Part shown: piece after piece, positions 57,247 to 64,000 of the stretch | How the letters are laid out: each line of letters begins with the position of its first letter | Numbering within the stretch: position 1 is the stretch's first letter | From: Caballeronia sp. SBC1 | GTDB lineage: Bacteria; Pseudomonadota; Gammaproteobacteria; Burkholderiales; Burkholderiaceae | Assembly: GCF_011493005.1 (NCBI RefSeq) | Contig: NZ_CP049159.1 | Coordinates: 558,001-622,000 of the forward strand | Direction: 5' to 3' | Length of the DNA stretch: 64,000 nucleotides | Translations under genes and position numbers: made by a program | Notes under the pieces: model-generated | What the model was told of the DNA's origin: nothing | The model's database searches: none | Seen by the model: only the letters and a program-made list of their open reading frames with translations

Positions 57247-57957
57247 CTATTTCGCTACGGCAGACGAGGCCGCGTTGGCGTCAGCACTTGACGTGGTCTG
57301 GATTGAATGAGGCACCGCACTGACATCGACCCAGTCATATCTCACGCTGTCCTGAACCCGCCTGAGGACTTGATCAGCCTGATAAAACTTGTCGAGCTTC
57401 ATCAGCCCCGCTGCCTCGTCCACATCAACTGTAATCTGTTTGAGCGGCACAACTTCCATCGTATAAGAGACGCCTACGTTGGCTAGCTTTAGCTCCTTCA
57501 TTGTGGCGTTGGTTTGTCCCTTCTTCAGGTGGGCATTAGCGGACGTGACCGCGGTTCTTTTTGCGGGCGTTGTGAAGTCGTCGCTAACTGTTACGTCCGC
57601 TCCAACTGGCAACCATGACACGGCCTTCGTGTCCTTAGCCGAGGACGATTGATAGACCTGTGACGGGGGAGGCTTCATATCAGATTCGGCTTTGAGGAAT
57701 GCGGTGTCGTCGGTCTGCGCGATCTTCAGAGACTGTTGAGCCTCACTGACAAGCCTGCTGGCTTCCACGGGATGACCGTTAAAAATTGCCAGTCTGGCAA
57801 GTTCGATATCGCTGAAGGCTTTGCTGCCCTGGTTTGACAGTTTTCCCATGTCGTTGAGCGCAACTTGAGGCGGCTGCGCGGCATTGACTTCCGCAGAGAA
57901 GCACGTTGCAGCGACAAGCGAACTTACCGCCATCACTGCGATAAATCGACTAGTCAT
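57247..57957 (-). CDS. yfdX: YfdX-family periplasmic stress protein
   Basis: The 236-residue protein has a signal peptide (VMAVSSLVAATCFSAEVNAA). Its mature domain matches YfdX: NQGSKAFSDIELARLAIFNG, EASRLVSEAQQSLKIAQTDD, SWLPVGADVTVSDDFTTP and VSYTMEVVPLKQITVDVDEA. In enterobacteria yfdX is regulated by the EvgA acid/drug-resistance system; the biochemical role is not established. Together with the HdeA-like protein at 42026 it suggests a periplasmic acid-stress response in this region. Confidence 0.9.
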   Translation of the reverse strand: MTSRFIAVMAVSSLVAATCFSAEVNAAQPPQVALNDMGKLSNQGSKAFSDIELARLAIFNGHPVEASRLVSEAQQSLKIAQTDDTAFLKAESDMKPPPSQVYQSSSAKDTKAVSWLPVGADVTVSDDFTTPAKRTAVTSANAHLKKGQTNATMKELKLANVGVSYTMEVVPLKQITVDVDEAAGLMKLDKFYQADQVLRRVQDSVRYDWVDVSAVPHSIQTTSSADANAASSAVAK

Positions 57958-58371
57958 GATTTATCTCCATAAATTAGGTTTGCTAAATATATAACTGTTC
58001 ACCTGACCCGATATTCACAACGAGTCCGCCGGGAGTTAGGCCACTCTTTTGAGACTACCGCTTGCCGCGCGATCGAGTGCCTGTATGTACCACGATAGGA
58101 CGCGTGTCTTAACGGCCACTTAAATGGGGAGTCGAAAATGGCGGCCGAAGTACGCCCGGAAACGTCGCTTGCAACATTGGATTTTCGAATGGCCGGGAGC
58201 ATCGCGTCCCTGACGCTGGCTATCGGTTAAGCGAAGTCAACATCAACGCAGGAGAACCAGCCGATCATTCCTTTTGGATTGCTTTTCGGAACAAACAGCA
58301 CCTGCTTGCGGCATTTTCGTTGAGTCAGGACGTGTCAGGCTTCGTCGACTGGGCGCGGAATGCGCGGCGAG
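57958..58371. other. 414-base region between yfdX and the FNR-type box
   Basis: A 30-codon frame (58138-58230, starting MAAEVRPETSLATLDFRMAG) is present but has no recognised similarity. Otherwise there is no supported gene. Confidence 0.3.
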
Positions 58372-58385
58372 GTGATTTAGATCAA
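58372..58385 (+). promoter_or_regulatory. FNR/ANR-type box upstream of the low-oxygen operon
   Basis: G-TGAT-TTAG-ATCA-A matches the FNR consensus TTGAT-N4-ATCAA except at the first base. It lies about 360 bases before the DUF3141 gene, so a transcript started some 40 bases downstream would have a long leader. The genes that follow are of the kind activated at low oxygen in Burkholderia. Confidence 0.65.
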
Positions 58386-58418
58386 TGAAGTGAAGGGCTG
58401 AACCTCTACAGTGGACTT

Positions 58419-58448
58419 TGCCAACTGAGCAAACCCGTCAAGTTGGCA
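58419..58448 (+). other. Hairpin in the predicted leader of the DUF3141 operon
   Basis: TGCCAACT and AGTTGGCA pair perfectly around a 14-base loop, 34 bases past the FNR-type box. This is near the expected transcript start, so it could be a 5' stabilising hairpin. From here to 58742 no gene is supported. Confidence 0.4.
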
Positions 58449-58742
58449 AGCGGTCCGCTCATTGTGCCGTTCGAAGGACAGATCTGCATGCCTCTGAGAG
58501 ATATCGCACTGCAATCACCCTCGAATGCCGGAGCAGCTCTCGCTGGAAATCACAAAGACCGTCAGTACAAGTGCTTGATCAGGCCAGTCTGGCAATTGTA
58601 ATGTTCATCGTAATTCGTGGGTCATTCGAGGTTTCGTTCGGCTGAAGCACGCCCCGGCCGCCGTCGCGACTCCACTGATCTCTTTAGCAGCGGATAGAAC
58701 GCCCTCTTTATCGCTCAATACTGCATCGAAGGAAAGATCGCC

Positions 58743-60983
58743 ATGCTGCACACGACCTCATCCGACACCTTGCGCGCTTCGCTTACCAGAGGTGAGAAGG
58801 GAGTTGAATTACCTATTCCCGCCCCGACAACTGTCAGCAACGCTCTGGCAAGTTGGCCGGAATATACGGTCGATGCGTTCCAACGCAGCGTTCTGTTCCT
58901 GGACTTGCTGCGCCAGCGTGGTGACGAAGAGATCGAGATCACGTCACGGCCGATGGCGACGGTGTTGAGCTTTGAGCATGAGTTGCTTATGGACGGTCGC
59001 TCGCTGCCCCGGCCAATCAACTACGCGCTGTCGCGCATCGTTCCTCCGCCAGGCGTTGTCATCGATCCGCAGAAACGGCCGGTCGTGGTGGTCGATCCAC
59101 GTGCGGGGCAGGGGCCGGGTATCGGTGGCTTCAAGGCCGAGAGCGAAATCGGGGACGCACTCAACGCCGGGCATCCGGTGTACTTCATCGGTTTTGGGGC
59201 GACCCCGACGCCCGGCCAGCAGTTTCTCGATGTAGTCGAGGGACAGGTGAGCTTCTTCGAACGCGTGGTCGAACTCCATCCGGATGCCCAGCGTCCCTTT
59301 GCGATAGGCAACTGTCAGGCTGGCTACCAGACCCTGATGGTGGCGATATTGCGGCCGGACCTCTTTGGTCCCTGCCTGGTTGCCGGCTCGCCGATGTCGT
59401 ACTGGCAGGGTGTGCATGGGAAAAATCCGATGCGCTATTCCGGCGGCCTGCTGGGCGGAAGTTGGCTCACCGCAATGGCTAGCGATCTCGGTAAGGGGAA
59501 GATCGACGGGACGGCGTTGATCCAGAACTTCGACACGCTGAACCCAGCAAGCTGGTTGTGGGGCAAGCAGTACGAGGTCTATACCCACGTCGACACCGAC
59601 GGGGAGCGCTACCTCAAGTTCGAGAAGTGGTGGGGTGACTTTATCCAGCTGAACGGGGATGAACTGCAGTTTCTGGTGGATAACCTCTTCATCGGCGACA
59701 AGCTGACCCGCAACCAACTCCATTCGCGCGACGGTACGACCTTCGATCTTCGCAGCGTTACCTCGCCGATTATCGTGTTCACGTCGATGGCCGACAACAT
59801 CAGTCCGCCACCGCAAACGCTCGGGTGGATCCTTGATCTGTATCGGGACGTCGACGACATTCGCGCCACGGGCCGAACGATCGTGTATTGCGTGAACCAG
59901 GAAGTCGGGCACCTCGCCATCTTCGTCTCCGCCAAGGTGGGCGCCAAAGAGGATGAGGAGTTCGTGCAGATGATGGACGTCATCGACTGCCTGCCCCCTG
60001 GTCTCTATGAGATGGTCATTTCGCCGCGGCCGGCGAACATACCTGCGGAGGGCTTCGTCACCGGCAACTGGCTTAGCCGCTTCGAGACGCGCTCGCTTGA
60101 TGACATTCGCGCGCTTGGACGCAACAGCCCCGAAGATGACCGTGCCTTCGCCGCTGTGGCGCGGCTGTCGGACATGAACCTGGCGCTTTATCGCGCCTTC
60201 ATTCAGCCCCTGGTACGCGCGCTAGCCAACCAGCCGGCAGCGGACCTGGTCCAAGCCTTGAACCCGCTCAGGCTCAGCTACACGATGTTCAGCAACCCCT
60301 GGATGAAGGGCGTGCAGACACTGGCTGCCAATGTGAGCGCGGCGCGCCAGCCCGTGGCACCTGACAATCCGTTTCTTGCGCTGCAGACGCGGATATCGGA
60401 GCAAATCACCGCTGGTCTGAATAAATATCGGGACCAGCGTGACCAGATGGAAGAGCAGATGTTCTTCGGCTTTTATGGCTCGCCATTCGTTCAAGCGCTC
60501 CTTGGCCTCAATGACAGCAGCGAGGTGCGAGCGCTACCGAGCATTTCGGTGGAAGAGGTGGCGGCACGACAGGCGCGCTCAGACGCGTATGCGGCGAAGT
60601 TGCAGAGCGGCGGATTCGACGAAGCGCTGAGCCGGGCCGTGCTGTACGTCACCGCGGCCGAGCGGCTGATTGACCAGCGCTGTGCACTCGCGATGAACGT
60701 CGTGCGCAAGACGCTTTTGCATCTCTCGCTCGCAGAGTTCAAGGCGATGCTGCGGGACCAGTCCTTTGTGCTGCAACTGGAGCGTGAGCGCGCAGTGGAG
60801 GCGCTTGCGGTCATGGTGCCGGGGGCGCAAGAACGCAAGAATCTGCTCAAGCAGGTGCACGCAATCATTAGTGCGGGAGACCTTCCGCTCGCAATGGAGT
60901 GCGACCGCCTGAGTCGACTGGCCGAGGTGCTTGGGTTGCCAATTGAGCAGCCGATGGCTCTTGAAACGTCTGGCGAAACCTGA
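58743..60983 (+). CDS. DUF3141 protein, PhaC-like alpha/beta hydrolase fold
   Basis: The 746-residue cytoplasmic protein has an alpha/beta-hydrolase core. The lipase-box-like nucleophile is Cys191 in AIGNCQAGYQTLM, the same G-x-C-x-G form used by polyhydroxyalkanoate synthases; candidate partners are the Asp in FTSMADNISPP and the His in NQEVGHLAIF. The C-terminal 250 residues are helical and specific to this family. AAGGAAAG precedes the ATG. It heads the operon with fabI, maoC-pta and ackA. In Burkholderia relatives this set is induced at low oxygen. A role in polyester or acyl-thioester metabolism is inferred. Confidence 0.9.
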   Translation: MLHTTSSDTLRASLTRGEKGVELPIPAPTTVSNALASWPEYTVDAFQRSVLFLDLLRQRGDEEIEITSRPMATVLSFEHELLMDGRSLPRPINYALSRIVPPPGVVIDPQKRPVVVVDPRAGQGPGIGGFKAESEIGDALNAGHPVYFIGFGATPTPGQQFLDVVEGQVSFFERVVELHPDAQRPFAIGNCQAGYQTLMVAILRPDLFGPCLVAGSPMSYWQGVHGKNPMRYSGGLLGGSWLTAMASDLGKGKIDGTALIQNFDTLNPASWLWGKQYEVYTHVDTDGERYLKFEKWWGDFIQLNGDELQFLVDNLFIGDKLTRNQLHSRDGTTFDLRSVTSPIIVFTSMADNISPPPQTLGWILDLYRDVDDIRATGRTIVYCVNQEVGHLAIFVSAKVGAKEDEEFVQMMDVIDCLPPGLYEMVISPRPANIPAEGFVTGNWLSRFETRSLDDIRALGRNSPEDDRAFAAVARLSDMNLALYRAFIQPLVRALANQPAADLVQALNPLRLSYTMFSNPWMKGVQTLAANVSAARQPVAPDNPFLALQTRISEQITAGLNKYRDQRDQMEEQMFFGFYGSPFVQALLGLNDSSEVRALPSISVEEVAARQARSDAYAAKLQSGGFDEALSRAVLYVTAAERLIDQRCALAMNVVRKTLLHLSLAEFKAMLRDQSFVLQLERERAVEALAVMVPGAQERKNLLKQVHAIISAGDLPLAMECDRLSRLAEVLGLPIEQPMALETSGET

Positions 60984-61001
60984 GTCGGCAGCCACGCGAT
61001 A

Positions 61002-61028
61002 AACGGATACTCGATTAACGGATACTCG
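61002..61028 (+). repeat. Tandem 12-bp repeat between DUF3141 and fabI
   Basis: AACGGATACTCG occurs at 61002-61013 and again at 61017-61028, period 15. It lies in the 178-base gap between the two operon genes. No function is assigned. Confidence 0.55.
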
Positions 61029-61161
61029 CCCGACGAGACGCTGCCGGCGATCCGAACGAGACTCGTACCCAGCGTGCGCTGCTGGAGTACGGAGTACATA
61101 TCATCAAAGCTCGCGTGCGGGGCGCATGCAACGAGGGTGGCTCACGTTCAAGGAGAATGTC

Positions 61162-61926
61162 ATGAACATGCTGAGCGGCAAGAAGGGCCTCATTATCGGT
61201 ATCGCCAACGAGCATAGTCTTGCCTACGGTTGCGCGCGCCACTTCCGCGCCGAGGGCGCCGAAGTGGCGATCACCTACCTCAACGCTCATGCGCAGCCTT
61301 ACGTGCGACCGCTTGCGGAAGCGTTGCAAAGCGCCATCGTCATGCCATGCGATGTCACGGTGCCAGGCCAACTTGAGGCCGTCTATGAGCGAGTCGCGAA
61401 GGACTGGGGGCGCCTCGATTTCGTGCTGCACTCAATTGCTTATGCCCGCAAGGAGGACCTGAGCTGCCGGATCACGGATTGCTCCTTCGAAGGATTTGCC
61501 CTCGCAATGCAAGTCAGCGTTCACTCTTTCCTGCGTATGGCCAAGCTCAGCGAACCGTTGATGACGGCGGGCGGCTGCCTGCTTGCCATGAGCTACTACG
61601 GCGCCGAAAAAGCGATCGCGCACTACAACGTCATGGGGCCGGTGAAGGCGGCACTGGAGGCGGCGGTTCGCTATATGGCGCTCGAACTCGGGCAGGCGGG
61701 GATCCGTGTGAACGCGCTATCGCCGGGGCCGCTAAAAACCCGTGCGGCGTCCGGAATCGACCATTTCGACGAGCTGCTGGAGCGCGCAGTCCGCGAGGCG
61801 CCGGAGCACCGGCTGGTCACGCTCGACGATGTCGGCGCCTACGCCGCATTCCTGGTCAGCGACGGCGCCCGGGCGATCACCGGAAACGTCGCCTACGTCG
61901 ATGCCGGTTATCACATCGTGGCGTGA
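61162..61926 (+). CDS. fabI: Enoyl-[acyl-carrier-protein] reductase, FabI type
   Basis: The 254-residue NADH-dependent reductase has the FabI cofactor motif GLIIGIANEHSLAYGCARHF, LDFVLHSIAYARKEDL, the active-site Tyr155-x6-Lys162 in HYNVMGPVKAALEA (with the second Tyr in SYYGAEK) and IRVNALSPGPLKTRAASGI. ATG 61162 is selected because AAGGAG lies six bases before it. Fatty-acid synthesis genes are not adjacent; it lies between DUF3141 and the Pta fusion, so it is probably an additional FabI used under low oxygen. It may act on acyl-CoA or regenerate NAD. Confidence 0.93.
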   Translation: MNMLSGKKGLIIGIANEHSLAYGCARHFRAEGAEVAITYLNAHAQPYVRPLAEALQSAIVMPCDVTVPGQLEAVYERVAKDWGRLDFVLHSIAYARKEDLSCRITDCSFEGFALAMQVSVHSFLRMAKLSEPLMTAGGCLLAMSYYGAEKAIAHYNVMGPVKAALEAAVRYMALELGQAGIRVNALSPGPLKTRAASGIDHFDELLERAVREAPEHRLVTLDDVGAYAAFLVSDGARAITGNVAYVDAGYHIVA

Positions 61927-62067
61927 GCGAGCGACCATCATGCCTGTGCGCGTGAATCGCCTCTGTCTTGAGATCCGGATCGGGCGGATTGGTCTCTCAC
62001 CTCGACGCGTGGGACGCGCACGTCATGTGTCGTCATCGCACGAACTTAACCCCTCGGAGCTGCCGCA

Positions 62068-63429
62068 ATGCAAACTGCCGTAAACAAGACATTCGATGAG
62101 ATCGCGCCCGGCGATGTTGCGACTTTCCAGCGCACGCTGCAGATCGGTGACATGCGGGCCTGGGGCGCCGCATTTGGTGAGGCGGACACGCTCACCGGTG
62201 CGGGCGAAAGCCAGGCTGCTGCTGGCATTGTGACGGCCATGCTGAGTGCACTGGTTGGCTCTGCTCTTCCAGGTCCAGGGAGTGTTATCCGCTCAACCTC
62301 GGTGCAGATCAAGGGCGCACTGCCGATCGCCGCAGTGATGACGGTTCGTCTGGTCGTGCGGGAGAAGCGGCGGGATCAGGGGATTGTGGTGCTGGATGGT
62401 CAGTGCACAAACCCGGCGGGTCAGATCATTGCGACCGCGATCCTGGAGGTTCTGGCACCGACGACACGTCAGCAGCATCAGGTGGCGCAGCATCGGCTCG
62501 AGAACTTGCTCGAGCGCTGTCGCGGTCTCAAGCCGATGCTGACCGGCATCGTGCATCCATGCAGCGCTGATGCCCTGGCCGGCGCGGTGGGGGCCGCTGA
62601 GGCCGGGTTGATCGTGCCCGTTTTTTTCGGTCCCGAGGCCGAGATCCGGCGGATTGCGGATCTCGCGCGCCTGGACATTGCCGCGTATAGGTTGGTCGCC
62701 ACAGACGGCCCCGAAGAATCGGCCATGAGGGCCGCCACGGCCGCCGGAAACGGTGAAGTCGCGGCACTCATGAAGGGCAGCCTGCACAGCGGCGTTTTCC
62801 TGCACGCGGTCATGCAGAAGGAAGCGAAACTGCGCACCGGGCGGTTGATCAGCCACTGCGCGATGGTGTCGGTGCCGACCTATGCCCGCCGCTTCGTCAT
62901 CAGCGACGTCGCGCTCAACATCGCACCCGACACCGGCCAGAAGCGCGACATTTGCCAGAATGCGATCGGCTTTGCCCGGGCGCTCGGCATCGACTTGCCG
63001 AAAGTCGCTGTGTTGGCGGCGGTGGAAATGGTGCGCACCGACATGCCGGCCAGTCTCGACGGCGCGATCCTGGCGAAGATGGCGGATCGTCGTCAGATCG
63101 TTGGAGGTATCGTCGACGGGCCGCTCGATCTTGATGCGGCAGTGGATCTCGATGCGGCGCGGATCAAGAATATCTCGTCGCCGGTCGCAGGTGTGGCCGA
63201 TGTCCTGATCGTGCCAAACATTGAAGCCGGCAACATGATTTACAAGAACCTTGCGTTCATGGCCGATGCCCAGACTGCGGGGCTCGTAGTCGGTGCCCGC
63301 GTGCCGCTGATCCTGACCAGCCGTGCTGACACGGCGGCAGCGCGGAGCTTCTCGGCCGCCGCCGCCGTGCTGTATGCAGAGGCGCTGGCGCGCGATCCCT
63401 CGATCGTGCTGCCCGAACCCGCGGAGTAA
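62068..63429 (+). CDS. pta: MaoC-like domain fused to phosphate acetyl/butyryltransferase
   Basis: The 453-residue bifunctional protein has a MaoC/hotdog N-domain (1-130, KTFDEIAPGDVATFQRTLQI and VQIKGALPIAAVMTVRLVV) and a Pta/Ptb domain (150-450: GLIVPVFFGPEAEIR, VAALMKGSLHSGVFLHAVM, HCAMVSVPTYARRFVISDVA, NIAPDTGQKRDICQNAI, VLIVPNIEAGNMIYKNLAFM). The hydratase motif GDxNPxHxD of MaoC enzymes is replaced by FGEADTLTGAG, so the catalytic Asp and His appear to be lost. It would interconvert acyl-CoA and acyl-phosphate, feeding acetate kinase just downstream. Confidence 0.92.
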   Translation: MQTAVNKTFDEIAPGDVATFQRTLQIGDMRAWGAAFGEADTLTGAGESQAAAGIVTAMLSALVGSALPGPGSVIRSTSVQIKGALPIAAVMTVRLVVREKRRDQGIVVLDGQCTNPAGQIIATAILEVLAPTTRQQHQVAQHRLENLLERCRGLKPMLTGIVHPCSADALAGAVGAAEAGLIVPVFFGPEAEIRRIADLARLDIAAYRLVATDGPEESAMRAATAAGNGEVAALMKGSLHSGVFLHAVMQKEAKLRTGRLISHCAMVSVPTYARRFVISDVALNIAPDTGQKRDICQNAIGFARALGIDLPKVAVLAAVEMVRTDMPASLDGAILAKMADRRQIVGGIVDGPLDLDAAVDLDAARIKNISSPVAGVADVLIVPNIEAGNMIYKNLAFMADAQTAGLVVGARVPLILTSRADTAAARSFSAAAAVLYAEALARDPSIVLPEPAE

Positions 63430-63435
63430 CTGGTG

Positions 63436-64000
63436 ATGAACGAGGTCATCGCCGTCTTTAACGCGGGCTCCACCAGCCTGAAGTTCGGCGCCTATGCGGT
63501 GGATGCTACCGGGTTGCTATCGCTGCGTTGTGAAGGTCAGATCGACAGCATGCAGGGCGACCCGCATTTCATCGTCAAGGATGCTGCTGGCAAGGTGTTG
63601 GGCGCCAATGAGTGGGGCAAGCGTCACACGATCGACCACCGGTTAGCGCTGCATTTCGTCATCGCGTGGCTCGAAGCCAACCTTGCCGAAACGAAAGTGA
63701 TAGCGGCCGGGCACCGGGTGGTGCTCGGCGGAACGCGGTTTGATGGACCGGTCAGGATCGAAGGTGATGTACTGGACTACCTTGACTCGCTGTGCGCCAT
63801 GGAGCCTTCGCACCAGCCCTTCAACGTGCACGGTGCCCGGGCCCTGGCCGAGGCATTCCCGGGCCTGCCGCAGGTTGCCTGTTTCGACACGTCGTTTCAC
63901 CGCACCATGCCGGAGGTTGCGCAGACTTATGCGCTTCCCCAGGACGTGCGCGATGCTGGCGTGCGTCATTGGGGTTACCACGGTATCTCCTACGACTACA
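63436..64000 (+). CDS. ackA: Acetate kinase (partial, cut by window end)
   Basis: The first 188 residues are present; the gene continues past the window. They show the phosphate-binding NAGSTSLKF, the Arg in GHRVVLGG, PSHQPFNVHG, the catalytic Asp and His in FDTSFHRTMPEVAQ and HWGYHGISYDY, all in the acetate-kinase order. The His of the usual HRVVHGG motif is Leu here. It makes ATP and acetate from acetyl phosphate supplied by the Pta domain, substrate-level ATP for low oxygen. GGAG precedes it; GTG 63433 is an alternative start. Confidence 0.93.
   Translation, partial: MNEVIAVFNAGSTSLKFGAYAVDATGLLSLRCEGQIDSMQGDPHFIVKDAAGKVLGANEWGKRHTIDHRLALHFVIAWLEANLAETKVIAAGHRVVLGGTRFDGPVRIEGDVLDYLDSLCAMEPSHQPFNVHGARALAEAFPGLPQVACFDTSFHRTMPEVAQTYALPQDVRDAGVRHWGYHGISYDY

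Noticed and set aside
57036..57323. A 95-codon plus-strand frame near the end of yfdX
   Set aside because: It overlaps the yfdX coding region, has no recognised domain and an atypical composition.

Overview
The window looks like an accessory region of a Burkholderiaceae genome (Burkholderia sensu lato, most like Paraburkholderia or Caballeronia). The coding sequence is GC-rich. The FliM N-terminus, the many HxlR/SDR, AraC/SDR and MarR/efflux pairs, and a fermentative DUF3141-FabI-Pta-AckA cluster all resemble that family. No rRNA, tRNA, ribosomal protein or replication gene was seen, so a secondary chromosome, megaplasmid or island-rich stretch is plausible (inference).

Layout, left to right. 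1-8 kb: a NitT/TauT-type ABC ATPase, an OprB porin stub, an HxlR/isochorismatase-fold pair, glycogen phosphorylase and a large secreted protein. 8-11 kb: remnants of IS3- and IS6-family elements, then an orphan fliM facing away from a cheV with no other flagellar gene near. 11.9-18.6 kb: a porin, a small PstS-like periplasmic protein and a GGDEF-EAL sensor in one operon-like run, followed by a second membrane diguanylate cyclase. 18.7-22.3 kb: a phosphonoacetate degradation locus (LysR regulator, phnA, OPA-type transporter) in which every PhnA metal ligand is conserved. 22.5-28.0 kb: a tripartite drug-efflux system (EmrB-like MFS, outer membrane factor, EmrA-like adaptor) with two MarR regulators and a repeated TCTGA-N4-TCAGA operator.

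28-42 kb is scarred: a truncated 2Fe-2S protein joined to an IS6 transposase end, which cuts off an F420-reductase-like gene; HxlR-controlled SDR and twin F420-reductase-like genes; an AraC/SDR pair; a class V aminotransferase; an integrase with an internal deletion; an IS91 fragment; and an IS110 transposase with two frameshifts.

42-58 kb carries stress and oxidative metabolism genes: an HdeA-like chaperone; a five-gene GMC oxidoreductase / DoxX / cupin / SMP-30 lactonase / glyoxalase operon; SDRs; a GH15 glucoamylase-like enzyme; a cyoABCD ubiquinol oxidase operon with 4-base overlaps throughout; and a YfdX protein. From 58.4 kb to the end, an FNR-type box precedes DUF3141 (PhaC-like fold), fabI, a MaoC-Pta fusion and ackA (cut by the window edge). 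This resembles the low-oxygen-activated regulon known in Burkholderia. The right half therefore pairs an aerobic terminal oxidase with a low-oxygen acetate/ATP module and acid-stress proteins.
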